From contig NZ_JAIWPT010000009.1 in the NCBI RefSeq assembly GCF_021191695.1, forward strand, positions 119,773-183,772: a stretch of DNA of 64,000 bases, in the 5' to 3' direction. Positions 9,067-17,777 of this stretch are shown piece after piece (position 1 is the first letter of the stretch; every line of letters starts with the position of its first letter). The notes under the pieces were generated by a model. It was not told where the DNA came from. It saw only the letters and a program-made list of their open reading frames with translations, and searched no databases. The stretch comes from Proluteimonas luteida. GTDB taxonomy: Bacteria; Pseudomonadota; Gammaproteobacteria; Xanthomonadales; Xanthomonadaceae. Made by a program: the position numbers and the translations under genes.

Positions 9067-10212
9067 TCAGAGCGCCTGCAGGCGCTGGATCGCCGCGTCC
9101 AGCGTCGCCTCGTTCTTGGCGAAGCACAGCCGCGCCAGGCGCTGGCCCTGCGGCGGGGTTTCGTAGAACGGCGACAGCGGGATCGCGGCGACGCCCTTCT
9201 CGACCGTCAGCCAGCGGCAGAACGCGGCATCGTCGAGGTCGCTGACCGCCGAATAGTCCACCAGCTGGAAATAGCCGCCCGGCACCGGCAGCGGCTTGAG
9301 CCGGGTGGTCAGCAGCTGCGCGCGGAACGCGTCGCGCTTGGCCTGGTAGAACGCGCCCAGCTGCGCGTCGTGTTCGGGATGCGCGCGCAGCATCGCCGCG
9401 AACGCGTGCTGGGCCGGGGCGAAGGTGCAGAACACGTTGTACTGGTGGACCTTGCGGAACTCCGCGCTCAGCGCCGGCGGCGCGATGCAGTAGCCCAGCT
9501 TCCAGCCGGTGCAGTGGTAGGTCTTGCCGAAGCTCGACACGACGAACGCGCGCGCGCGCAGTTCTGGATAGCGCAGCACCGACTCGTGGCGGGCGCCGTC
9601 GAAGACGATGTGCTCGTAGACCTCGTCGGACAGCAGCACGATGTCGGTATCGCGCAGCAGCTCCGTCAGCGCGGCGATGTCGCCGGCGCCGAACGTCGCG
9701 CCCGACGGGTTGTGCGGGCTGTTGACGATCAGCATCCGCGTCTTCGGCGTGATCGCGTCGCGCACCCGCTGCCAGTCGGGCGCGAAGGTCTGAGGATCCA
9801 GCGGCACGTGCACCGCGACGGCGCCGGCCAGGTCGATCGCCGGCTCGTAGCTGTCGTAGGCCGGGTCCAGCACGATGACTTCCTCGCCCGCGCGCACCAC
9901 GGCCTGGATCGCGTTGAACAGCGCCTCGGTGGCGCCGCTGGTCACGGTGACCTCGGTGTCGGCATCGGGCGTGTGGCCGTAGACCCGCGCGGATTTCTCC
10001 GCGATCGCCTGGCGCAGTGCAGGGATGCCGGTCATCGGGGCATACTGGTTGTGCCCCGCGCGCATCGCCGCCGCCAGTCCGTCGACCAGCGGCTGCGGCA
10101 CGTCGAAGTCCGGGAAGCCCTGCCCGAGGTTGACCGCGCCGTGCTCGGCGGCCAGTTGCGACATCACGGTGAAGATCGTGGTGCCGACCTTGGGCAGTTT
10201 GGTCCGGATCAT
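9067..10212 (-). CDS. PLP aminotransferase, methionine/kynurenine type (YbdL-like)
   Basis: A 381-residue fold-type I aminotransferase. Landmarks are NLGQGFPDFDVP near residue 28, NSPHNPSG at 164-171, SDEVYEH at 195-201 and the PLP lysine Lys230 in SSFGKTYHCTGWKLGY. This combination is typical of the methionine aminotransferase YbdL and kynurenine aminotransferases, which move amino groups from methionine or aromatic amino acids to 2-oxo acids. The start at 10212 (MIRTKLPKVGTTIF) fits the family; the upstream extension is not conserved-looking. It is divergent from the DUF3293 gene. The substrate is inferred. Confidence 0.85.
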   Translation of the reverse strand: MIRTKLPKVGTTIFTVMSQLAAEHGAVNLGQGFPDFDVPQPLVDGLAAAMRAGHNQYAPMTGIPALRQAIAEKSARVYGHTPDADTEVTVTSGATEALFNAIQAVVRAGEEVIVLDPAYDSYEPAIDLAGAVAVHVPLDPQTFAPDWQRVRDAITPKTRMLIVNSPHNPSGATFGAGDIAALTELLRDTDIVLLSDEVYEHIVFDGARHESVLRYPELRARAFVVSSFGKTYHCTGWKLGYCIAPPALSAEFRKVHQYNVFCTFAPAQHAFAAMLRAHPEHDAQLGAFYQAKRDAFRAQLLTTRLKPLPVPGGYFQLVDYSAVSDLDDAAFCRWLTVEKGVAAIPLSPFYETPPQGQRLARLCFAKNEATLDAAIQRLQAL

Positions 10213-10282
10213 GGAGACGTTTCCGTTTGCGGAAATGGGGGCCCGAGTGTACGGATCCGCGCGCAGGCGATAAACCGCGATC

Positions 10283-10771
10283 ATGACAACACTGGAACCG
10301 CATCCAATCGACGAATCCCGGCTGATCGCGCTGCTGCACGTCTACCTGGCGGCGCGCTACCGCTGGCAGTACCGCGACGACTGGCACGACATCGTCATCG
10401 GGCTGCCGACCCCGGGCCTGGACCTGCGCTATCCGGAGGCGCCGTCCTACGGCCTGATCTCGGCGTGGAATCCGCTGTCGGTCGCGAAATCCGGCGCCGA
10501 GAACCGGCGCGCCGACCGGCAGCTCGAGGCGCGACTGGCCGCCACCGGCCTGCCCCACATCCCCGCGTTCGCCAGTGCCGCCGATCGCAGCTGGCGCGAG
10601 CCGAGCTGGATCGTCTTCGGCATGGAGGCGCCGGCCTTCGACGCCCTGGGCCGCGAGTTCGCGCAGCTGGGCACACTGTGGTGGCGGTCCGGGCAACCCG
10701 TACGCCTGCGCATCGATGCCGCGCGCCCGGCCGGGATCGAGGGTGACCGGCATGTCGACTGGTTAAGATAG
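10283..10771 (+). CDS. DUF3293 domain protein
   Basis: A 162-residue soluble protein of unknown function. The segment LISAWNPLSV followed by an N-R-x-x-D-x-x-L pattern and FGMEAPAFDALGREFAQLG is characteristic of DUF3293, a small proteobacterial family. No signal peptide or membrane segment. It ends 36 bp before ccmA on the same strand, so it could be the first gene of the ccm transcript; nothing else links it to cytochrome maturation. Confidence 0.7.
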   Translation: MTTLEPHPIDESRLIALLHVYLAARYRWQYRDDWHDIVIGLPTPGLDLRYPEAPSYGLISAWNPLSVAKSGAENRRADRQLEARLAATGLPHIPAFASAADRSWREPSWIVFGMEAPAFDALGREFAQLGTLWWRSGQPVRLRIDAARPAGIEGDRHVDWLR

Positions 10772-10807
10772 CCGCCCGACGGCCGCTTCCGGCCGGATGG
10801 CCGGCCG

Positions 10808-11449
10808 ATGTCCCGATCCGACGACCGCCCCCCGCTGCTCGCCGCCCGCGGCCTGCGCTTCTCGCGCGACGACCGCGCGGTGTTCGGCCCGCTGGATTTC
10901 GCGGTCGAGGCCGGCGAGGCGCTGCTGGTGCGCGGCGACAACGGCGCCGGCAAGACCACCCTGCTGCGCGTGCTGGCCGGGCTGCTGGACGCCGATACCG
11001 GATCGGTCGACATCGACGGCGTCCCGATCGCCCGCGCGATGCGCGCCGGCACGATGGCCTATCTCGGCCACCTGCCCGGCCTGAAGTCGGACCTCGACGC
11101 GACCGCGAACCTCGCGTTCCTGGCGGCCCTGCAGGGCTGCCGCGCCAGCCAGAGCATCGACAGTGCGCTGGCCGTCACCGGTCTGGCCGCACACGCCCAT
11201 ACCCCGGTGCGGCGGATGTCGGCGGGCCAGAAGAAACGCCTGTCGCTGGCCCGGCTGTGGATGTCGCCGGCGCCGCTGTGGCTGCTCGACGAGCCCTACG
11301 CCAATCTCGACCTGCAGGGCATCGAACTGGTCAACCGCATGGTGCGGGCGCAGCTCGACGACGGCGGCGCCGCGCTGGTGACCACGCATGGCGCCTATGC
11401 CGCGCCGCCGGTACGCACCCGCGAACTGCTGCTGGAGGCGGCCGCGTGA
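10808..11449 (+). CDS. ccmA: Heme exporter ATPase CcmA
   Basis: A 213-residue ABC ATPase that releases heme-loaded CcmE from CcmC/CcmD in system I cytochrome c maturation. Walker [10 protein letters not shown] is at 43-51, signature MSAGQKKR at 137-144 and Walker B LWLLDEP at 157-163. The length matches E. coli CcmA (207). First gene of a nine-gene ccm cluster; its stop overlaps the ccmB start by 4 bp. Confidence 0.96.
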   Translation: MSRSDDRPPLLAARGLRFSRDDRAVFGPLDFAVEAGEALLVRGDNGAGKTTLLRVLAGLLDADTGSVDIDGVPIARAMRAGTMAYLGHLPGLKSDLDATANLAFLAALQGCRASQSIDSALAVTGLAAHAHTPVRRMSAGQKKRLSLARLWMSPAPLWLLDEPYANLDLQGIELVNRMVRAQLDDGGAALVTTHGAYAAPPVRTRELLLEAAA

Positions 11450-12129
11450 CCACGCCGTCGCTGGCCGGCAGCGCGCGCGGCCTGCTGGTGCGCGACCTGC
11501 GCCTGCTGTGGCGCCGACGCGGCGACGCGTTCCAGCCCGCCCTGTTCGCGCTGCTGGTGGTCGTGCTGTTCGCGCTGGCGCTGGGCAACGACGCGGCGAT
11601 GCTGGCGCGGGTCGCGCCGGGCGTGCTGTGGGTGGCCGCGCTGCTGTCGGGGCTGCTGGCGCTGGACACGCTGTTCCGCGGCGATGCCGACGACGGCTCG
11701 CTGGAACAATGGATGCTGGCGCCGGTGCCGCTGGCCTGGCTGGTGCTGGTGCGCACGCTGGTGCACTGGGCGACGACCAGCCTGCCGCTGCTGCTGGCGA
11801 CGCCGCTGCTGGCCGAGCTGCTGCGACTGCCCCACGCCGAGCTGCCGGTGCTGCTGGCCGGGCTGGCACTGGGCACGCCGCTGCTGAGCCTGCTCGGCGC
11901 GGTGGTCGCCGCGCTGACCATCGGCATGCGCCGTTCCGGTATCCTGTTGGCGCTGCTGGCCCTGCCCCTGTACGTCCCGGTGCTGGTGTTCGGTGCCGGC
12001 AGCGTCGCGATCGCGGCGCAGGGGCACGATCCGTCCGGTGGCCTGTTGCTGCTGGGTGCCGGCCTCGTCGCCGCGCTGGTGCTGGCGCCGGTCGCCGCGG
12101 CGGCCGCGCTTCGCATCGCGATGCACTGA
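11446..12129 (+). CDS. ccmB: Heme exporter membrane subunit CcmB
   Basis: A 227-residue integral membrane protein, Leu/Ala-rich with about six transmembrane segments. It contains the family segments [32 protein letters not shown] and [19 protein letters not shown]. It forms the ABC complex with CcmA and CcmC. The start is a GTG whose bases overlap the ccmA stop, and it alone gives the family length (220). An 82-bp gap precedes ccmC, the largest inside this cluster. Confidence 0.94.
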   Translation: MTTPSLAGSARGLLVRDLRLLWRRRGDAFQPALFALLVVVLFALALGNDAAMLARVAPGVLWVAALLSGLLALDTLFRGDADDGSLEQWMLAPVPLAWLVLVRTLVHWATTSLPLLLATPLLAELLRLPHAELPVLLAGLALGTPLLSLLGAVVAALTIGMRRSGILLALLALPLYVPVLVFGAGSVAIAAQGHDPSGGLLLLGAGLVAALVLAPVAAAAALRIAMH

Positions 12130-12211
12130 CCCCGCGCCGGGTCCTGGGAGGGACAGGCTCGGTCAACGCCACCCGGCGTCCGCAGGACGCCGCCAGCCTG
12201 ATCGCCACCGC

Positions 12212-12970
12212 ATGCATCCAGTCGTCCTCTGGTTCCACCAACTCGGCTCGCCGCCAACCTTCGACCGGTTCGCGCGACGCTGGGCGCCGTGGGCCTTCGC
12301 GCTGGCGGCGGCGACGCTGGCCGTGGGGCTGTACGGCGCGCTGTTCGTGGTGCCGGCCGACTACCAGCAGGGCGACAGTTTCCGCATCCTCTACATCCAC
12401 GTGCCGAGCGCGTGGATGAGCCTGGCGGTGTTCGCGGTGATGGCGCTGTACGCCGCCATCGCGCTGGTCTGGCGGATCAAGCTGTGCGAGATCCTGGCGA
12501 TGGCCTGCGCGCCGATCGGCGCCGGCTTCACCGTCATCACCCTGGCGACCGGTTCGATCTGGGGCCGACCGATGTGGGGCACCTGGTGGGACTGGGACCC
12601 GCGGCTGACGACCGAGCTGATCCTGCTGTTCATGTACTTGGGCGTAATCGGCCTCTACCACGCGATCGAGGATCGCCGGACCGCGGCGCGCGCCGCGTCG
12701 CTGCTGGCGATCGTCGGCGTGGCGCTGCTGCCAATCATCCGCTACTCGGTGGTCTGGTGGGACTCGCTGCACCAGGGCCAGACGATCCGCGTGTTCGGAG
12801 AATCGACGCTGCATGGCAGCATGCTGTGGCCGCTGCTGTGGATGGTGGCGGCGACCAAGTTCTGGTTCGTCGGCTCGCTGCTGGCGCGTGCGCGCGCCGA
12901 CAACCTGCGCCGCGAGGCGGGCAAGGACTGGGTGCGGCAGCAGGTCGACGCCTCGGGAGGGCGTGCATGA
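12212..12970 (+). CDS. ccmC: Heme handling protein CcmC
   Basis: A 252-residue protein with six predicted membrane helices. The tryptophan-rich heme-binding loop [12 protein letters not shown] is near residues 128-139, with HVPSAW and a second conserved His (DSLHQG) on either side. It loads heme onto CcmE at the periplasmic face. The stop codon overlaps the ccmD start (ATGA). Confidence 0.96.
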   Translation: MHPVVLWFHQLGSPPTFDRFARRWAPWAFALAAATLAVGLYGALFVVPADYQQGDSFRILYIHVPSAWMSLAVFAVMALYAAIALVWRIKLCEILAMACAPIGAGFTVITLATGSIWGRPMWGTWWDWDPRLTTELILLFMYLGVIGLYHAIEDRRTAARAASLLAIVGVALLPIIRYSVVWWDSLHQGQTIRVFGESTLHGSMLWPLLWMVAATKFWFVGSLLARARADNLRREAGKDWVRQQVDASGGRA

Positions 12971-13143
12971 GCTATCTGGAATACGTGATCGCCGCCTACG
13001 CGGTGTTCGTCGTCGTGCTGGTCTGGGATTTCGTCGCGCCGCGCATCAGCATCGCGCAGAGCCTGCGCGCCGCGCGCCTGCTGGCGACGCGCCGCCGTGC
13101 GGCTGCCGCCGCGCCCGCGCCCGACCAGGCGCTGACCCGGTGA
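12967..13143 (+). CDS. ccmD: Heme exporter protein CcmD
   Basis: A 58-residue protein with a single N-terminal membrane helix ([19 protein letters not shown]) and a basic cytoplasmic tail, the normal architecture of CcmD, which stabilises the CcmABC-holoCcmE complex. It overlaps both neighbours by 4 bp. The position between ccmC and ccmE secures the call despite weak sequence conservation. Confidence 0.9.
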   Translation: MSYLEYVIAAYAVFVVVLVWDFVAPRISIAQSLRAARLLATRRRAAAAAPAPDQALTR

Positions 13144-13622
13144 ACCCGGTCCGCCGCCGGCGTCTGTGGTTCGTGGTCGCGCTGGTCGCCGCCGGCGCCC
13201 TGTCGGCGACGCTGATCGCGTTCGCGCTGCAGCGCAACGTCGCCTACCTGTACACGCCGAACGAAATCCTCGGCGGCAGCGCCGGTCCGGCCGTGGCGTC
13301 GGGCGAGGCCCGCTTCCGCCTCGGCGGCATGGTCGCCGGCGGCTCGTTCGCACGCGAGGCCGGCTCGATGGAAGCGCGCTTCCGGGTCACCGATGGCGAT
13401 GCGGAACTGCCGGTCAGCTACACCGGCATCCTGCCGGACCTGTTCCGCGAGAACCAGGCCGTGGTCGCCACCGGGCGCATGGTCGGCGACACCTTCGTCG
13501 CCGAGCAGGTGCTGGCCAAGCACGACGAGACCTACGTGCCCAAGGAAGTCGCCGACAAGATGGGACTGGCGCACGAGAAGCACGGCGTCGGAACGCCGGC
13601 CGACGCAGGTCCCGCGCAGTGA
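13140..13622 (+). CDS. ccmE: Heme chaperone CcmE
   Basis: A 160-residue membrane-anchored OB-fold protein that carries heme covalently in the periplasm. One N-terminal membrane helix (about 9-30) is followed by the beta-barrel. The heme-binding His128 is in [10 protein letters not shown] with Tyr132, the standard motif. The start is a GTG overlapping the ccmD stop, giving a family-typical length. Confidence 0.96.
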   Translation: MNPVRRRRLWFVVALVAAGALSATLIAFALQRNVAYLYTPNEILGGSAGPAVASGEARFRLGGMVAGGSFAREAGSMEARFRVTDGDAELPVSYTGILPDLFRENQAVVATGRMVGDTFVAEQVLAKHDETYVPKEVADKMGLAHEKHGVGTPADAGPAQ

Positions 13623-13670
13623 CGGCAACGCGGCAGGCAACGACCGGGATCGATCGCCGGGAGCTTCTCC

Positions 13671-15617
13671 GTGCTGCCTGAACTCGGCCAGATCGCGCTG
13701 CTGCTGGCGCTGGTCGCGGCGTTCGTGCAGACATTGCTGCCGCTGCTGGGCGCGCATCGCGGCATCGCGCCGTGGATGGCCACCGCGCGACCGGCGGCGT
13801 ATACGCAGTGGGCGCTGACACTCGTCGCCTGGGCGATCCTGACCGCGTCGTTCGTGCAGCAGGACTTCTCGGTGCGCTACGTCGCCGAGAACTCCAATTC
13901 ACTGCTGCCGGTGGTCTACCGCTTCACCGCGGTCTGGGGCGGGCACGAGGGCTCGCTGCTGCTGTGGGTGCTGGTGCTGGCGAGCTGGAACGCGGCGGTG
14001 GCGTGGTTCTCGCGCGGGCTGCCGGACGCGGTGCTGGCGCGCGTGCTGGGCGTCATGGGCGCGGTGTGCCTGGGCTTCCTCGCGTTCCTGGTCTTCACCA
14101 GCAACCCGTTCGAACGCATCCTGCCGATGCCGCTGGAAGGCCGCGACCTCAACCCGCTGCTGCAGGACCCGGGGATGATCATCCATCCGCCGATGCTCTA
14201 CATCGGCTACTCGGGGTTCATCGTGCCGTTCGCGTTCGCGATCGCCGCACTGCTCGACGGCAGGGTCGACGCGCACTGGCTGCGCTGGACCCGGCCATGG
14301 ACCAACATCGCCTGGGCCTTCCTGACGATCGGCATCGCGCTCGGTTCCTGGTGGGCCTACTACGAACTGGGCTGGGGCGGCTGGTGGTTCTGGGACCCGG
14401 TCGAGAACGCCAGCTTCATGCCGTGGCTGGCGGGCGCCGCGCTGCTGCATTCGCAGGCGGTCACCGAGAAGCGCGGCAGCTTCCACGGCTGGACCCTGCT
14501 GCTGGCGATCGCGACGTTCTCGCTGTCGCTGCTCGGCGCGTTCCTGGTGCGCTCCGGGGTCTTGACCAGCGTGCACAGCTTCGCCGCCGACCCCGCGCGC
14601 GGGTTGTTCATCCTGGTGTTCCTGGGCATCGTCGTCGGCGGCTCGCTGCTGCTGTACGCGCTGCGCGCGCCGGACGGTCGCGACGGCAAGCCGTTCGCCG
14701 CGGCCTCGCGCGAGACCCTGCTGCTGGCCAACAACCTGCTGCTGGTCGCCGCCTGCGCGATGGTGCTGCTGGGCACCCTGTACCCGCTGCTGGCCGATGC
14801 GCTGGACCTGGGCAAGATCTCGGTCGGGCCGCCGTACTTCTCGCTGCTGTTCGTGGTGCTGATGGCGCCGCTGGTGCTGCTGCTGCCGTTCGGCCCGCTG
14901 ACCCGCTGGCAGAACGAGGACGTCGCGCGGCCGCTGCGGATGCTGCTGCCGTGGGCCGGGCTGGCGGTGGGCCTGGGCATCGCCGGCTTCTTCCTCGCGC
15001 CGCAGGGACCATGGAAGGTGGCGATGGGACTGGCCGGCGCCGGCTGGGTCGCGGCGGGCACGCTGCGCTTCGTCTGGAGCCGCATCCGGTCGCAATCGAA
15101 AGGCGCGCGCCTCACCGCCGAGATGGCCGGCATGTCGCTGGCCCACTTCGGCATCGCCGTATTCCTGGTCGGCGCGCTGCTGGTCGAGGCGCTGAACGTC
15201 CAGCGCGAGGTCGCGCTGGCGCCGGGACAGGCGCTGACGATCGGCCGCGACAGCTTCGAGTTCGACGGCGTCGCCCACGCCGACGGCCCCAACTACAGCG
15301 CCGACCGCGGCACCGTGCGGCTGCTGCGCGACGACCGCGTCGTCGCGATCCTGCATCCGGAGAAGCGCGCCTATGCCAGCGGCGGCCAGGTCATGACCGA
15401 GACCGCGATCCGCCCCGGCGTGACCCGCGATGTCTACGTCGCCCTCGGCGAGCCGCTGGGCGATGGCGCCTGGGCGGTGCGCGTGCACATCAAGCCGTTC
15501 GTGCGCTGGGTCTGGGCCGGCGCGCTGCTGATGGCGCTCGGCGCCTTCGTTGCCGCGGCCGACCGCCGCTTCCGCCGGCCGCGCCTCCCGGCGCACGCCG
15601 AAGGACGCAACGCATGA
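13671..15617 (+). CDS. ccmF: Cytochrome c heme lyase subunit CcmF
   Basis: A 648-residue multi-spanning protein that, with CcmH and CcmI, attaches heme to apocytochromes. The WWD-type heme loop GWGGWWFWDPVENASFMPWL is near residues 233-252; conserved His residues occur in GGHEGSL and HPPMLYIGY. The start is GTG at 13671, 48 bp after ccmE. The length agrees with E. coli CcmF (647). Confidence 0.97.
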   Translation: MLPELGQIALLLALVAAFVQTLLPLLGAHRGIAPWMATARPAAYTQWALTLVAWAILTASFVQQDFSVRYVAENSNSLLPVVYRFTAVWGGHEGSLLLWVLVLASWNAAVAWFSRGLPDAVLARVLGVMGAVCLGFLAFLVFTSNPFERILPMPLEGRDLNPLLQDPGMIIHPPMLYIGYSGFIVPFAFAIAALLDGRVDAHWLRWTRPWTNIAWAFLTIGIALGSWWAYYELGWGGWWFWDPVENASFMPWLAGAALLHSQAVTEKRGSFHGWTLLLAIATFSLSLLGAFLVRSGVLTSVHSFAADPARGLFILVFLGIVVGGSLLLYALRAPDGRDGKPFAAASRETLLLANNLLLVAACAMVLLGTLYPLLADALDLGKISVGPPYFSLLFVVLMAPLVLLLPFGPLTRWQNEDVARPLRMLLPWAGLAVGLGIAGFFLAPQGPWKVAMGLAGAGWVAAGTLRFVWSRIRSQSKGARLTAEMAGMSLAHFGIAVFLVGALLVEALNVQREVALAPGQALTIGRDSFEFDGVAHADGPNYSADRGTVRLLRDDRVVAILHPEKRAYASGGQVMTETAIRPGVTRDVYVALGEPLGDGAWAVRVHIKPFVRWVWAGALLMALGAFVAAADRRFRRPRLPAHAEGRNA

Positions 15618-16183
15618 ACACCGCCGCACGACCGCCGCGTCGCGGCCTCGGCCGCTGGCTGCCGTTGCTGGCGTTCGCCGTGCTGGTGGCATTGCTCGCG
15701 GCCGGCGTCTGGCTGAGCCGCAATCCCGACCGCGAGGCGCTGCCCTCGCCGCTGATCGGCAAGCCCGCGCCGGCATTCCGGCTGCCGGTGCTGCACGAGC
15801 CGGGCCGGATGATGACCTCGGGCGAACTGCGTGGCGAGCCCTACCTGCTCAACGTCTGGGGCAGTTGGTGCCCCGGCTGCCGCGAGGAGCATGCGGTCGT
15901 CACACGCTTCGCCGAGACCCGCCGCGTGCGCGTGGTCGGCTACAACTGGAAGGACGAGCATCGCGACGCGATGCGCTGGCTGGAGCAGTTCGGCAATCCG
16001 TACTGGCTGGTGCTGGTCGACTACGACGGCCACGCGGCGCTCGACTGGGGCATCTACGGCGCGCCGGAGACCTTCCTCGTCGACGGCGACGGCATCGTCG
16101 TGTGGAAGCACGTCGGACCGATGACCGATGCGGTGCTGGACGACGAGCTGCTGCCGCTGGTCGCGCAACTGGAGGCGCAATGA
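15614..16183 (+). CDS. ccmG: Thiol:disulfide oxidoreductase CcmG/DsbE
   Basis: A 189-residue membrane-anchored periplasmic thioredoxin with active site WCPGC (Cys86, Cys89) and the PETFLVD cis-proline region. It reduces the CXXCH cysteines of apocytochrome c, or CcmH, before heme attachment. An N-terminal anchor lies at about residues 15-34. It overlaps ccmF and ccmH by 4 bp. Confidence 0.95.
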   Translation: MNTAARPPRRGLGRWLPLLAFAVLVALLAAGVWLSRNPDREALPSPLIGKPAPAFRLPVLHEPGRMMTSGELRGEPYLLNVWGSWCPGCREEHAVVTRFAETRRVRVVGYNWKDEHRDAMRWLEQFGNPYWLVLVDYDGHAALDWGIYGAPETFLVDGDGIVVWKHVGPMTDAVLDDELLPLVAQLEAQ

Positions 16184-16635
16184 TGCGTGCGCTGCTGCTG
16201 GTCCTGCTGATGCTGCCGCTGCTGCTGGCCACGGCGCCGTCCCTGCACGCGCAGGTCGCGGTCGACGCGACCCCGCTGGCCTTCGACGATGCCGCGCAGG
16301 AGAAGCGCTTCCATCGCCTGGTCGCAGAACTGCGCTGCGTGATGTGCCAGAACCAGTCGCTGGCCGATTCCAATGCGCAGATCGCCCACGACCTGCGCCG
16401 CGAGGTGCTGGCCCTGATGCAGCGCGGCATGAGCGATGCCGAGATCAAGGACTACCTGGTCGCGCGCTACGGCGACTTCGTGCTGTACCGGCCACGGGTC
16501 GATGCGCGGACCTGGCTGCTGTGGTTCGGGCCGCTGCTGCTGATCGTCGCCGGTGGCGGGGTGATCTGGCGCATCGTGCGCGTGCGCGGCCGCGACGCGG
16601 CTCCGCTGCCCGTCGACGAGAGCCAGGAGTGGTGA
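16180..16635 (+). CDS. ccmH: Cytochrome c maturation protein CcmH
   Basis: A 151-residue protein with a signal peptide ending near HAQ24, the redox motif LRCVMCQNQSLADSNA (Cys53, Cys56) and one C-terminal membrane helix (LLWFGPLLLIVAGGGVIW). It handles the thiols of apocytochrome c. Two adjacent ATGs (16180 and 16183) could start it; the first overlaps the ccmG stop. Confidence 0.95.
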   Translation: MMRALLLVLLMLPLLLATAPSLHAQVAVDATPLAFDDAAQEKRFHRLVAELRCVMCQNQSLADSNAQIAHDLRREVLALMQRGMSDAEIKDYLVARYGDFVLYRPRVDARTWLLWFGPLLLIVAGGGVIWRIVRVRGRDAAPLPVDESQEW

Positions 16636-17654
16636 TGCCGACCTTCGTCGTGATCGCGGCCCTGATGACGCTGGCGGCGACCACCGCGCTGGTGTGGGCG
16701 CTGCGCCGGGGCGCGTCGCGCGTGCTGCTGGCGCTGGCGTTCGCGGTCCCGGTGCTGGTCGCCGCGCTGTACGTGCTGGTCGGCACGCCCGCCGCGCTGG
16801 ATCCCGCGACGCGGCAGGCGCCGGAATCGCTGGCCGACGCCGTGGTCCAGCTGGAACGCGACCTCGAGCGCGACCCGCGCCAGCCGGAGGGCTGGCTGCT
16901 GCTGGGCCGCGCCTATGCCGGCATGCAGCAACCCGAACGGGCACTGGCCGCATTCGAACGCGCCGCGAAACTGCTGCCCGACGAGGATGGCGTGCAGGTC
17001 GAATACGCGCAGGCCCGCGCGAACGCCGATCCGTCGCGCCGCTTCGACGACATCGCCGTGGCCACGCTGCGCGGGGTCGTCGCACGCAATCCGGCGCACC
17101 AGCACGCCCGCTGGTATCTCGGCATCGCCCAACGCCAGGCCGGCGACCACGCCGGCGCCGCCGAGACCTGGGCACCGCTGTTGCCGCTGCTCGACGGCAA
17201 CACCGGGGCCACGCTGCGCGTGCAGATCGATGCCGCGCGCGCCGCGGCCGGCCTGCCGCCACTGCCTGCAGCGGAGACCGCTGCGCCGGGAACTGCGGCG
17301 GGCATGCATGCGATCAACGTCCGCGTCGCGCTCGATCCCGCCTTCGCCGCGCGCACGCGCCTGCGTGGCGACGCCAGCGTGTTCGTCATCGCCCGCGTGC
17401 CGGGCGGCCCGCCGATGCCGGTCGCGGTGCAGAAGCATGGTCTGCAGGCACTGCCGCTGGACGTGGTGCTGGGAGACGGCGACAGCCCGATGCCGACGCA
17501 GCGGCTGTCGGCGCTCGACGAGGTCGAAGTGTTCGCGCGGTTGTCGGCCAGCGGCGACGCGAACGCGCAGGACGGCAACATCGACTCGCCACCGGTACGG
17601 GTCCGGCTGCCGGCGGATGGGCCGGTGGAACTGGTGATCGGCAAGGCCGACTGA
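16635..17654 (+). CDS. ccmI: Cytochrome c biogenesis TPR protein CcmI
   Basis: A 339-residue protein with two N-terminal membrane helices and then TPR repeats (about residues 60-200, for example EGWLLLGRAYAGMQQPERALAAFERA split over two helices). A C-terminal periplasmic domain (INVRVALDPAFA onward) follows. CcmI presents the C-terminus of apocytochrome c to the heme lyase. It starts at the ATG overlapping the ccmH stop by one base and closes the ccm operon. Confidence 0.88.
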   Translation: MPTFVVIAALMTLAATTALVWALRRGASRVLLALAFAVPVLVAALYVLVGTPAALDPATRQAPESLADAVVQLERDLERDPRQPEGWLLLGRAYAGMQQPERALAAFERAAKLLPDEDGVQVEYAQARANADPSRRFDDIAVATLRGVVARNPAHQHARWYLGIAQRQAGDHAGAAETWAPLLPLLDGNTGATLRVQIDAARAAAGLPPLPAAETAAPGTAAGMHAINVRVALDPAFAARTRLRGDASVFVIARVPGGPPMPVAVQKHGLQALPLDVVLGDGDSPMPTQRLSALDEVEVFARLSASGDANAQDGNIDSPPVRVRLPADGPVELVIGKAD

Positions 17655-17655
17655 G

Positions 17656-17671
17656 CGGCCGAGAACGGCCG
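17656..17671 (+). terminator. Hairpin after ccmI
   Basis: A perfect cggccg-agaa-cggccg stem-loop immediately follows the ccmI stop. There is no T tract, so it may only protect the 3' end or act with the palindromes at 17694-17756. Confidence 0.35.
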
Positions 17672-17693
17672 TACCGGCAGCCTGACCAGAACC

Positions 17694-17777
17694 GTAGGCG
17701 CGCCCCTTGGGCGCGGTCTGCAGCCGATGTCACACGCGCCTCGCGGCCAAAGGCGCTCCCCTGCGATTGGGTGGCGT
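17694..17777. repeat. GTAG hairpin repeat and second palindrome between ccmI and dctA
   Basis: GTAG at 17694-17697 is followed by a 7-bp hairpin (cgcgccc/gggcgcg, to 17715), the REP format. A second palindrome, gcgcct/aggcgc with loop cgcggccaa, is at 17736-17756. On the minus strand another GTAG at 17778-17781 includes the TAG stop of the dctA-type gene. The convergent genes leave only 123 bp, nearly all of it palindromic. Confidence 0.65.
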